33,405 nucleotides of DNA from Cyanobium sp. E1_MAG_00006 (lineage in GTDB: Bacteria > Cyanobacteriota > Cyanobacteriia > PCC-6307 > Cyanobiaceae). The notes under the pieces were generated by a model. The model did not search any database. It saw only the letters and a program-made list of their open reading frames with translations, and was not told the origin of the DNA. Both the position numbers and the translations under genes were made by a program. Positions 24,575 through 32,418 of the stretch are shown here, one piece after another (within the stretch, counting starts at the first letter, position 1; each line of letters begins with the position of its first letter). The stretch covers positions 1 to 33,405 of the forward strand of contig JAIYAQ010000009.1 of NCBI GenBank assembly GCA_027488975.1, given 5' to 3'.

Positions 24575-25615
24575 TGTTGTTCAGCTGGCAAGCACGTGTG
24601 AGACCGCTATGGGTAGATGTGCAACCCATCGTCCCAGACTTCATACACCCATGCATAGACATCCCATATCCGCCTGTCCCACCGCGGGCGTCTCAGGCTT
24701 GTGATCAAGCACGTGGAGGAAGGCCGCAGGCTCGCTGGACTGGGGGCTGAAAACGGCTACTGCTGCGCAAAAGCCTTCGCCTACGACCTCCGCTGCGCCT
24801 GCCGCTGGCTGACGCATTACCGCGCAGGCGGCGTGGCTTCTCTGAAGGATCGATGCAGTGGTTCGCCGGACCAGCGGCGGACGTTCGATCCGAAACAACG
24901 GCAGCACGCTGTAGAGCTGCGACACCAGCGCCTACATCTCCGCCACATCGCTCACCTGCTCCGAGCTCCCGTCTCCACCGACGCCAGGCCCCTCAGCCGA
25001 CTCGGTCTGGGATAGCTGGGGAAGCTGGTACCAAAAACGCCGGTTTAGCGGTACGAGTGGGAGCCGCCAGGCGATCTGATCCACATCGGCGTCCAATTAC
25101 TGGCCCAGTTCCGCAAGGTGGGGCACCGCATCACCGGAGGCCGGCAGCAAGGCCGCTCATATAGCGTCGCCTACAAATTGGACCATGTGGCCGTGAATTA
25201 CACCACCCGTCTCGCCTGTGACGAGATTCTGGCGTACGCACAGAAGCCAACGGTGATCGGCTTTCTCAGCCGGGTCATTGTCTGGTTCAACAGCCAGGGG
25301 ATCGAGTGCCCTCGGGTGATAGGCGATAACGGCCCTGCCAATGTCTCCAATGCATTCGCCAAGGCCTGTTGGATTCTGGGGCTGCGGTACATCCGCAGCA
25401 GCCCCTACACGACCAGAACCAACGGCAAAGCTGAACGGTACATCTAGATGCAGTACCGCGAGGGGCCCATGCCATGGCCTACCCGAACTCCCACTAGCGG
25501 AAACGCTGACTGCCACGGAACCTGTCGATCTATAACCGGATCAGAAAGCAGAGTGGCGCTCACCTCAGGAGCGGCTCGTTGGCTGCTCAGCTGACGAACA
25601 TGGTGAGGCACAACA
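24575..25615 (+). mobile_element. Degenerate IS481-family element, complete in extent
   Basis: Starts at TGTTGT (24575) and ends at ACAACA (25615), 1041 bp, a normal IS481 size. The right end matches the copy at 1-114 closely over the last ~98 bp of that copy, apart from small gaps. Both copies point the same way. I cannot identify an unambiguous target-site duplication. Confidence 0.7.
24651..25594 (+). pseudogene. IS481-family transposase, degenerate
   Basis: An ATG at 24651 (MHRH) is separated by a frameshift near 24663 from RLSHRGRLRLVIKHVEEG and the helix-turn-helix region (CRWLTHYRAGGVASLKDRCS). The DDE core follows: GDLIHIGVQLLAQF, LDHVAVNYTTRLACDEIL, VIGDNGPANVSNAFAKACW, GLRYIRSSPYTTRTNGKAERYI. 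In-frame TAG codons at 25013, about 25049 and 25445, and another frameshift before the terminal IYNRIRKQSG, inactivate it. The transposase would have moved this element. Confidence 0.88.
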
Positions 25616-25661
25616 CGTAGAAGTTACCCTCGGCAACCTACTGCGTCGGGGAAACCTGAGG

Positions 25662-25916
25662 TCAGAATACAGCTTTATCGGGTTCTGCGTCTACAAAAGA
25701 TCGCTTTAGTCGCTTAGTTCCAGCTGAAGCTTCTTAAGGCGTTTGGCCTGTGTGACTTTCAATCTCCAAAGCAAAATCTGCCAGCAAAAGTAAGCCGACG
25801 AAAAATCCTGAAGGGCTAGGCAGCTGTCAGAAAAGGCCTGGCATTAGTTCAAGAACGACTCAGCCGAACAAAAATTGCGAATGATCTGCTCGGGGCTGTC
25901 GCTATTGTACTCATGT
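25662..25916 (-). pseudogene. IS3-type OrfA remnant
   Basis: On the minus strand HEYNSDSPEQIIRNFCSAES is a recognisable OrfA N-terminus and WRLKVTQAKRLKKLQLELSD, continuing after a frameshift as LKRSFVDAEPDKAVF, is its leucine-zipper end with stop at 25662. Several stops interrupt the middle. OrfB, which should follow at lower coordinates, is missing; the IS481 element lies there instead. Confidence 0.65.
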
Positions 25917-25981
25917 GGCTTGTCTAGGCCAATTGTGACTGGCAGGGAAGCCCTTATAAAGGCTGGTTCAGTTTCTGGGTG

Positions 25982-25996
25982 CGGCGTCAAAGCCAA
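25982..25996. repeat. 15-bp repeat shared with 22564-22578
   Basis: CGGCGTCAAAGCCAA, second copy. It is placed just upstream (minus-strand sense) of the OrfA remnant, as is the first copy. The rest of 25917-26154 shows no gene I can support. Confidence 0.6.
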
Positions 25997-26154
25997 GAAT
26001 ATGGGAACTCAAGTGGCAGCAGTCAAAAAACTGGATCGTGCGCAGAGCGAATCTAAAAGTGCAGGAGACAAATCCCAAAAGACTCAAAAGACTCAACTGG
26101 GGGTGGGCACGAGATACTCTGGATCGCAATGCAGAAAGTTGGGAAAGAGAAAGA

Positions 26155-26389
26155 TTATGTGCGGGGCTGTAGCAACTTGGGGAAGACCGCATCAGCCAAA
26201 GCTTCTGGCACTGCCACACAATTACAAGCATGCTCGATCTCAAGATCCAGAAAACCGTCAGAACGGAGCCTGTAGAAAGAGTACGAAGAGCCCATAAGCG
26301 CCTTCATTTCATCGATCGAAAAGCTCTGCTTGGAGACATGATTATATTCAAAAATAACAAGAGGCTGGCACAGGGCGATAAGCCGGCAG
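26155..26389 (-). pseudogene. Out-of-frame C-terminus of the FkbM methyltransferase
   Basis: Directly after the G8 tract another frame reads CRLIALCQPLVIFEYNHVSK, then FSIDEMKALMGSSYSFYRLR and HACNCVAVPEALADAVFPKLL, with stop at 26155. CQPLVIFEYN is the conserved FkbM strand (xKPxLIFEN/Y), and the rest is a normal end for the family. It is open without any other lesion, so a single change in the tract would rejoin it to the upstream 250 residues to give about 331 residues. Confidence 0.82.
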
Positions 26390-27149
26390 CCCCCCCCTTA
26401 AGCACGCTTAACTCATGGCCTTCTACGTCAATTAGAACAACCAAGTTGCCATCGATCATGGAAACATCAAAAAAACTATCAAGGGTAATTGACTCTATTG
26501 TAATGATACTTCCAGGGATAGTAGTAGGCGGAGATGCGGGATTCTGGCTGATCACACCGGACCCGGTGGCTACCGATGGCATTAGAATATCGACTTTGCC
26601 GTTAGAAGAGCTAACGGCAAGTGGAAACAAAGAAACCTTAGAGGAGAGGTTGTTAAGGGCTATATTAACAGCAATAATGGAACAGAGTTCCGGCAATGGT
26701 TCAAATATCCAGACCTTGGCAATTGTCTCTTCTTTTGAGACAGGAATGGCAATTTCACCCAGGCATCCCCCAACGTCAATTAGCGATAGGCTGGTTTGGG
26801 ATGCAAGAAACCTTAGGAAGGATATTGTTTCTGGCTCATTATGGTGGCCCGCAATTATTCGCCGATAAGCCTGAGAGTGAGCGGGATTAAAGTAGAACAG
26901 AGAATTGTCGAGACGGAGTATGCATGGGCTATCCAGCCTTCTAAGCAGAAAACCTAGGCCTCTTAACTCAACACCAAGGCTATCCTTAAAGTATCCATAG
27001 ACTCGAGCATAGAAAACAGAAAGAGAGAAAAACAATTCACGAGAAAGAGACTCCGGAAACGCGGAAGGATTAAGTAGGCTTACTTGATATGGATAGTCGC
27101 TGGAGAAAAGAGTGCCTTTAGACCAAGCCAACTCTAACTGAGCGGGCAT
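26304..27149 (-). CDS. FkbM-family SAM methyltransferase, as read (frame-switched C-terminus)
   Basis: Methyltransferase probably acting on a sugar of the surface polysaccharide. LIDVGGCLGEIAIPVSKEE is the SAM-binding motif I, AKVWIFEPLPELCSIIAVNI holds the acidic residue and the FEP motif, and VVLIDVEGHELSVLKGG is the FkbM DVEGxE signature. After LKGG the frame passes through a run of eight G and ends in 30-odd unrelated residues (281 in total). The proper ending lies in another frame down to 26155. The N-terminal 100 residues are an extension seen in longer family members. Codon use is AT-rich like the locus. Confidence 0.85.
   Translation of the reverse strand: MPAQLELAWSKGTLFSSDYPYQVSLLNPSAFPESLSRELFFSLSVFYARVYGYFKDSLGVELRGLGFLLRRLDSPCILRLDNSLFYFNPAHSQAYRRIIAGHHNEPETISFLRFLASQTSLSLIDVGGCLGEIAIPVSKEETIAKVWIFEPLPELCSIIAVNIALNNLSSKVSLFPLAVSSSNGKVDILMPSVATGSGVISQNPASPPTTIPGSIITIESITLDSFFDVSMIDGNLVVLIDVEGHELSVLKGGAAGLSPCASLLLFLNIIMSPSRAFRSMK
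26390..26397 (-). repeat. Homopolymer of eight G (C on + strand) inside the methyltransferase gene
   Basis: Eight uninterrupted C on the + strand at 26390-26397. On the coding strand the context is CTTAAG followed by G and then CTGCC. With eight G the gene ends early in the wrong frame; nine (or six) G would give the full-length protein. Tracts of this length inside surface-glycan genes are classic slipped-strand phase-variation sites. It lies in otherwise AT-rich DNA. Confidence 0.9.
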
Positions 27150-27425
27150 TAGGTTGGAAACGATCTACATGGCAGATAGTGCTGCCGTCGTGGCTCTCAA
27201 AAAAAGCGCGGCGTCGGCAAAACCCAAAGCCTTGGTCCATATGTGGAGGAGATACATCAGGCTTTAATTACACTATGACAATACTAAGCTACATCGCCTA
27301 GGAGCCAAGCCACGTCTGTTTCTAATAAGAAATGCCAGGGGCCAGGCACAGGCATGCTCGTGCAAGCGAATAGACAATTAGAACTAGATATAATGCATTC
27401 GTGCAATAATATTAATGGTGAGATT
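27150..27425. other. 276-bp gap between methyltransferase and polymerase genes
   Basis: AT-rich, with no frame, RNA gene or hairpin I can support. It probably contains the promoter for the minus-strand methyltransferase gene. A minus-strand frame at 27284-27514 overlaps the end of the polymerase gene and has no features of a real gene. Confidence 0.4.
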
Positions 27426-28451
27426 TTATTCATATCGTGATACCCGGGAAGGCCGGATTGAAAAAGCACCAAGCCGAAGCCACTGCGCCGCACAGTAGAC
27501 GGCATACCAGACAAAGAAGTACCTTAGATGGATAAATGGGTAGGAGATTGCAAAAATGAGAGCGGCATAAATGATAGCAGGATCTCGCCAATGGCTATAG
27601 CGAAAATAGTAGATAGCGCAAAGAGAATAAGACCATGCATGAAATAACATTGGGAACAAGCTGTCAACATTAGAGTTGTATAATGCGAGGAAATACCAAG
27701 CTGGCGAAGTAAAGTAGACGGGGAACCGAAGAGCAGATTTTAGAACATGCTCCAAGCCAACAGAAGTTGTTACAAAGAATGGAGAGGAAAATCTAGACAC
27801 CTCGTCGATGACGTCGAGATCAACATATGGCCTTAAGAGGGATCCCAGTATAAAAGCAGATGCAAGAACCAGAGAATAGAAGCATTTGCTCTTCGGCAAT
27901 CTAGCAAGAGGGACGGTAAAAACTAACGGCACATAAACAACAAACGTCAGACCCTTTATAATCAGGGCTAAACTCAACAGAGAAATCAGGATTAAATATA
28001 TGCAAGTCTTAATGTATCCGGGCAGCCGGGAGATTCTTTCTCGCTTTCCCAAAAATCCAACTACAACAAGCAATGAGGCTAAAACAAAAGCATCTTTACC
28101 AGTTTCGAGAAAAAATGAAAAGGCTGGACAAACAAGAAACATGATTGACAGCTTTTTCCACGGATATCCAATTAGAGATAACGAGACTACACTTAAAAGA
28201 AATAGGGATACGCCAATGAGCGGTATGTGGGAAAAGACCGTAGTTGAGCTAATGAGCGAAACTAATAATGCCTCCGGCAAAGTTAGAATCTGGGCTGAGT
28301 CGGCATTTTGCGAAATGGTAAAGAACCGATGAGCATCGTAACCAGAGATAGTCAATTTATCTGCAAGTCCCATGTAGTAAACACAGGTACCAATAAACAA
28401 TAATGCAGATGAGATAAGACCGGCAACCACTGCCGTTCCAAGCTTATTCAC
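27426..28451 (-). CDS. Polytopic membrane protein, candidate Wzy-type polysaccharide polymerase
   Basis: The 341 residues contain about nine or ten hydrophobic segments, starting with AVVAGLISSALLFIGTCVYYM and including LSIMFLVCPAFSFFLETGKD and VFLPLV-like stretches such as GLTFVVYVPLVFTVPLA. FFLETGKDAFVLASLLVV resembles the conserved region of EpsG/Wzy polymerases (xSGxRQxxA/GKD). No sequence signature is decisive, as is usual for Wzy. Its place in a glycosyltransferase locus, and the lack of any other polymerase candidate, support the role. Flanked by gaps of 276 and 299 bp, so it has its own promoter. Confidence 0.6.
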   Translation of the reverse strand: MNKLGTAVVAGLISSALLFIGTCVYYMGLADKLTISGYDAHRFFTISQNADSAQILTLPEALLVSLISSTTVFSHIPLIGVSLFLLSVVSLSLIGYPWKKLSIMFLVCPAFSFFLETGKDAFVLASLLVVVGFLGKRERISRLPGYIKTCIYLILISLLSLALIIKGLTFVVYVPLVFTVPLARLPKSKCFYSLVLASAFILGSLLRPYVDLDVIDEVSRFSSPFFVTTSVGLEHVLKSALRFPVYFTSPAWYFLALYNSNVDSLFPMLFHAWSYSLCAIYYFRYSHWRDPAIIYAALIFAISYPFIHLRYFFVWYAVYCAAQWLRLGAFSIRPSRVSRYE

Positions 28452-28750
28452 TAGTGCAACCTGAGTGGTTAGTACTCAAAGTCTTCAGTCGAGAGGTCGT
28501 TTAATGCCGAAAGAATCTAGAGAATGGAGGATGCAGGTATCAATCTTGCCTTTCGTCACAATTGGCCACCGAAGCATTTTACCCACTAATTTAGGCAGAG
28601 AGGCGTCTACCCTCATTCGCATGAGGGGCTAGTCTTTAGCGTGTGTCAGTAGCCTTAAAGTATCAGGGATAATGCAAGATAAAAGAATCAGTATGTTTTA
28701 ACTTGATCCTAGGAAGGACCATGCGCAAATTAGACAGATGCTGCAGAGAG
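28452..28750. other. 299-bp gap without a recognisable gene
   Basis: AT-rich sequence between the polymerase and the GT4 gene. No open frame with a domain, no transposase motif and no clear terminator hairpin is visible. Likely holds the end of the five-gene unit upstream and the promoter of the polymerase gene. Confidence 0.4.
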
Positions 28751-29827
28751 CTAGATTGTGGCGTTTATATAGTCTTGCACACCAGAGGATAACTCTAAGA
28801 TGGAAGAGCATGCATTGGCACGAATATCCTCAATATTGCAATCCGAAACAACCCGATCAAGTTCGTTAATGATGGCAAGTGGCGAACGGTCTTTAATTAA
28901 GAACCCATTTACGCCATCCTTGACATATTCTAAATGCGCACCTATGTGCGGAACAAATACAAGATTTGATGCTATCATAGCCTCTGCGAATGTTAGGCCA
29001 AAGGTCTCGACCCAAATACTTGGATCGGTCAAACCGAGAAAGATGTCATGGCGCCAGCAAATAAGCTCATCCGTAACATTAAAGAAAATACTTAGATTCG
29101 ATGGCAGCGTGTTCTTGTCGAATCGGTGATAAAATGATGTCGGCGACCCACTAATATACAGAGTAAATTTATATACAAGTCCAATGCTATGGGCCTTTCT
29201 CGCTATTTCAATAAAGAGATCAAAACCTTTTCCCGCAGCCTGCGAAGAAACTGTATAAATATTTAGGCTTCTTGGATCAATTTTAAGATCGTGTCTGGGA
29301 GCTTCCTTGACAAGTTGATAGAATCTTGGGCGCAGGAGTGGATAGCAGACAGTAGAGGGGCCCTTAAAATTCCAATACTCTTTAACATATGTGCTCAAAT
29401 ATTCTTTTTTTACTTGTCTGTTATTTGCAAGAGCCAAGCCCATAAGAGACCAGGCCGGAATACCGAACTTAATCTCATTTACGGCTAGAATAATCTCTAT
29501 GCCATTCCTGATGATACCTGAGAGGAGCAACGGAGATGATACAAGCGTGCTAATATATAGCTTATCTCCTTTTCTCAAGGAGTACAGCAAATAGCCAAAT
29601 ACAAGCAAATACCATGCAGTAAGACTTATCATTCTGAGCGCTAGATTATCATGCTTTACATATGGAAAGCGCACGACTCGGCCATGAAAATCACTAAGAA
29701 AACCGTTGTCAAAATTAGTAACTAAAATAGTATTTTTGCTTGCATTTTTAGCAACTCTATTGTAGAGTATTGACGGAGATCCGCTATAGTCATTTAAATG
29801 ATGGACATAGTATGTCTTATGCATCAT
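28751..29827 (-). CDS. GT4-family glycosyltransferase
   Basis: The 358 residues start TYYVHHLNDYSGSPSIL, the N-terminal Rossmann strand and the SGSP substrate loop. The C-terminal half has YTVSSQAAGKGFDLFIEIA and DPSIWVETFGLTFAEAMIAS followed by VPHIGAHLEYVKDGVNGFL, the GT4 nucleotide-sugar motif (ExFGxxxxEAM). It transfers a sugar to the growing lipid-linked repeat. The start overlaps the acyltransferase stop by 4 bp. Donor and acceptor cannot be told from sequence. AT-rich codon use. Confidence 0.9.
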   Translation of the reverse strand: MMHKTYYVHHLNDYSGSPSILYNRVAKNASKNTILVTNFDNGFLSDFHGRVVRFPYVKHDNLALRMISLTAWYLLVFGYLLYSLRKGDKLYISTLVSSPLLLSGIIRNGIEIILAVNEIKFGIPAWSLMGLALANNRQVKKEYLSTYVKEYWNFKGPSTVCYPLLRPRFYQLVKEAPRHDLKIDPRSLNIYTVSSQAAGKGFDLFIEIARKAHSIGLVYKFTLYISGSPTSFYHRFDKNTLPSNLSIFFNVTDELICWRHDIFLGLTDPSIWVETFGLTFAEAMIASNLVFVPHIGAHLEYVKDGVNGFLIKDRSPLAIINELDRVVSDCNIEDIRANACSSILELSSGVQDYINATI

Positions 29828-30489
29828 AAGGACTTAATAATTCTTGCCGGGCATCCTGCCAATACAGAGCAAGGTGGAAAGCTACGAGTAACAACTGATC
29901 CAGCGGCAATAACACTTGAGTTTCCAATGCTAACGCCATCTAAGATTGTTACTTTTGATCCTATCCAGCAGTTGGATTCGATTTTGATGCCCAACTCTGA
30001 TGTTCCTTGAAGACGAATCAGTTCATTCCCATTATAGTTATGATTTTGAGCATGGGCAGAAAAATATTGGCCAATAATGCAGTCATCTCCAATGGAAATC
30101 TTGCTGGGGCACGAAACAAAGCTATAGGCACCAATCGCGACATTAGATCCGATGTATATTGAACCAGTCATTGCCCCCTTCCGGTATGAGTTCTCGATTA
30201 CTGAATAATCTCCCAACGTGAAACGGGATCCAATAGTAATTGTTCCGCCCGAATATGCGGTGATCCGGGAAAATCGTTTTAGACGAGCATAGGAACCCAT
30301 TGTGACATGTGAACACCCTTGTATTAATGATTGAGTCTCCATGAACAGCAGTTTTGGATGCTTTCGTCTAGATAATAGAAACAGATTCCCGCGCAGAAGC
30401 TGTGGCAAATAAGGAAGTGAAATAGATAGGGGTTTTAGCCTCTGATTTAGTCTGGATAAAAAGATCATAACTAGGGGTTTAGTATTCAT
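29824..30489 (-). CDS. Hexapeptide-repeat (LbH) acyltransferase
   Basis: Left-handed beta-helix transferase, probably O-acetylating a sugar of the glycan. ITIGSRFTLGDYSVIENS, IYIGSNVAIGAYSFVSCP, KISIGDDCIIGQYFSAHAQN with the catalytic histidine (AHAQNHNYNG), and WIGSKVTILDGVSIGNSSVI show successive (I/L/V)GxxxxI turns, ending VLAGCPARIIKSL, the standard end of WbbJ/LacA proteins. The ATG at 30489 (MNTKPLV) gives 221 residues and overlaps the upstream transferase by 11 bp; a start further upstream would lie deeper in that gene. Confidence 0.9.
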   Translation of the reverse strand: MNTKPLVMIFLSRLNQRLKPLSISLPYLPQLLRGNLFLLSRRKHPKLLFMETQSLIQGCSHVTMGSYARLKRFSRITAYSGGTITIGSRFTLGDYSVIENSYRKGAMTGSIYIGSNVAIGAYSFVSCPSKISIGDDCIIGQYFSAHAQNHNYNGNELIRLQGTSELGIKIESNCWIGSKVTILDGVSIGNSSVIAAGSVVTRSFPPCSVLAGCPARIIKSL

Positions 30490-31696
30490 AGTGACTAATG
30501 TGCTGCTCGGCAATGCTCTCCCATGTTAAAGAAGGAAGTAGCTTAATTAGTTCTTTCTGTTTCTCTCGTCTAGCTCCAGGAGAGCGCAAGGAGCAAATAC
30601 TTTGAGCGCAATTGCGTACAAAGCTAGCATGACTAGCGTGAGAGATCAAATATGCACAAGAGCTTGACAAAAGTGACTTAAACCCAAAAGCATATGGCAC
30701 AATAGGTATGCAAAGATTTTCGAGGCTTTCCAATAGAATCGCAGTATTCGCTTCAGATAGAGATGTTATGAGAAGGACATCGCTAGACTTTAGTACTTGG
30801 GCAAGCTTATCTCTATTGACTTGCCCAAGTATTTCGACATTATGGCATGTGCCAACCCTAGCTTGAAGCTTTGACTGCAGTGGCCCAGAGCCACATATAC
30901 GAAAGGTGATAGAAGGAGGGCAGAGCCTGATGATATCAATCAGGGCATCTATATTTTTTCTTGAGCTGATTGAACCCGCCCATACAACTGTGAGATTCTG
31001 ATTGAAACCCTCTATCAAATTTACATCCCCAGACAAGATCGATAGTCCTTGATCTGAAATAACATTTCCAGATCGTAAAAAGTGACGCTCAAAGAACTGC
31101 TTATTGTCTGTAGTTGCAAAACTTAAGGCATTGTACCCCATTGCGGCTTTTTTAATATACCTAGAATTTGGGGCAAGTGCAGTAGATGCATTTCGAATTA
31201 CCGCTTCGATAAAGAATAGAGAACACTTATTCTTTATCGACTCTAGCCTAATATATTGTGCGCCTCCAATAGGTCCCCAATATGTATGGCAGTCTAGTTT
31301 CCACAGGTAGCCTGGATTCCGAAAACCAATAGGACCAAGCTGATGAGCGCTGTCAAAACTACTTTGTTGGTGAGCATTTAAAGCGGCAACAAAAGCATCA
31401 TGCTGCCATGACTTAAGCAATATTGGAAATGCCAGTCTAATAAGATTAGATCCACAAATACGTGCTATAAAACGTCTGGCTATGCTTGACTTAACTTTTA
31501 TTACCTTGAAAGGAATCTGATGTTTCTCGATGTAGCCATCTAGCATCCTAAACTTACCCATGCTGCCATCTGAGTCTCCGACAATAACAGTGACTTCATT
31601 TCTTTTGGCTAGCTCCCAAACTATATTCCATGCTGATCTATACTCAGAGCCTAAGTACGGGGAAAATGCGTAGGCGACAACAAGGACTTTTTTCAC
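30479..31696 (-). CDS. GT4-family glycosyltransferase
   Basis: 405 residues. KVLVVAYAFSPYLGSEYRSAW is the N-terminal strand with the G-S-E substrate loop found in group 1 transferases (AYACxPxxGSE). LTVVWAGSISSRKNIDALID, FRICGSGPLQSKLQ and LLITSLSEANTAILLESLEN form the donor-binding domain, with a divergent version of the usual ExxxxxxLEA. CHTYWGPIGGAQYI is also characteristic of this subgroup. It starts 17 bp after the flippase candidate stops and overlaps the acyltransferase gene. Confidence 0.9.
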   Translation of the reverse strand: MKKVLVVAYAFSPYLGSEYRSAWNIVWELAKRNEVTVIVGDSDGSMGKFRMLDGYIEKHQIPFKVIKVKSSIARRFIARICGSNLIRLAFPILLKSWQHDAFVAALNAHQQSSFDSAHQLGPIGFRNPGYLWKLDCHTYWGPIGGAQYIRLESIKNKCSLFFIEAVIRNASTALAPNSRYIKKAAMGYNALSFATTDNKQFFERHFLRSGNVISDQGLSILSGDVNLIEGFNQNLTVVWAGSISSRKNIDALIDIIRLCPPSITFRICGSGPLQSKLQARVGTCHNVEILGQVNRDKLAQVLKSSDVLLITSLSEANTAILLESLENLCIPIVPYAFGFKSLLSSSCAYLISHASHASFVRNCAQSICSLRSPGARREKQKELIKLLPSLTWESIAEQHISHYEY

Positions 31697-31713
31697 GTTC
31701 GTTGTACTAATAG

Positions 31714-32418
31714 TTACATGAAAAGCGATGCACTAACTAGTATAGTCACAGATAGCAGAGTGCCAAGAGATCTAGATCTCATAAAAACCTTGGTAAACAT
31801 GATTTTCTCGGCAGAGCTTGCATTTATAAGTATATGCGCCTGTTTTCTTTCGCACACAAGTGTAAAATAAATAGTTGATAAGGAATTCAGAATAAATCCT
31901 GACTGAAGGAGAGTGGCTCGATATTCTACATAATGAGACGCAGCTATACTGGGTAAAAGAAATCCAAGCAAGGAAATACAATAAACAAGAGATATATCAT
32001 AAAAGGCGGGTTTTGCAATGTTCGAATATCTGTGTTCAATCTTGGCACGTTTTCCTTCAGTTAGTATATCAATGTTAGGCAGACTATACAATTTAGCGAT
32101 TAGCCTAGACTCTAGTAGAATAAATTTTGTAAGATAAATAGAATATATGAAGTAAACCGCAGAGATCATTAATAAAAATACACAGAATGCGGTTGCCAGC
32201 GTTTTTGAATTTGTCCCAGTATCAAGCAAATACCCAATAAGTAGCAGGGCTGTCGCAGCCCCAACTCGATTTATAAGCATTGACAATGAGGACAGATGAG
32301 TAGACGCATCAGCTATCCTAAGGATAGATGAAGTTGTGCGGGTAGAAAACTGAAGTAGATCACCTACGAAGGCTGTAAACAGCGAGGCTGTAAGCAGAAA
32401 TAGAAGTATGCTTTTCAC
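31714..32418 (-). CDS. Amj-like (DUF2837) integral membrane protein, candidate lipid-linked glycan flippase
   Basis: Six or so hydrophobic segments in 234 residues. The N-terminus (ILLFLLTASLFTAFVGDLLQ, STRTTSSILRIADASTHLSS, MLINRVGAATALLLIGYLLD) follows the order of Amj proteins (LLTxxIHxIxTLxYSxRxAGVRT then SRxxN), and the C-terminus (LNSLSTIYFTLVCERKQAHI, then FMRSRSLGTLLS) matches their last helices. Amj of Bacillus is an alternative lipid II flippase. It shares no likeness with Wzx/MurJ. The start overlaps the preceding gene by 4 bp. The family call rests on remembered motifs and needs a profile search. Confidence 0.55.
   Translation of the reverse strand: MKSILLFLLTASLFTAFVGDLLQFSTRTTSSILRIADASTHLSSLSMLINRVGAATALLLIGYLLDTGTNSKTLATAFCVFLLMISAVYFIYSIYLTKFILLESRLIAKLYSLPNIDILTEGKRAKIEHRYSNIAKPAFYDISLVYCISLLGFLLPSIAASHYVEYRATLLQSGFILNSLSTIYFTLVCERKQAHILINASSAEKIMFTKVFMRSRSLGTLLSVTILVSASLFM

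Noticed and set aside
24651-25447. Several in-frame TAG codons in the IS481 transposase (and one in the vapC remnant) as a hint of amber recoding
   Set aside because: The same genes also carry frameshifts, and yvcK and the dehydrogenase fragment in this window end normally at TAG; plain decay explains it.
25875-26297. 140-codon plus-strand frame
   Set aside because: It spans IS3 debris and the antisense of the methyltransferase's displaced C-terminus, and shows no domain.
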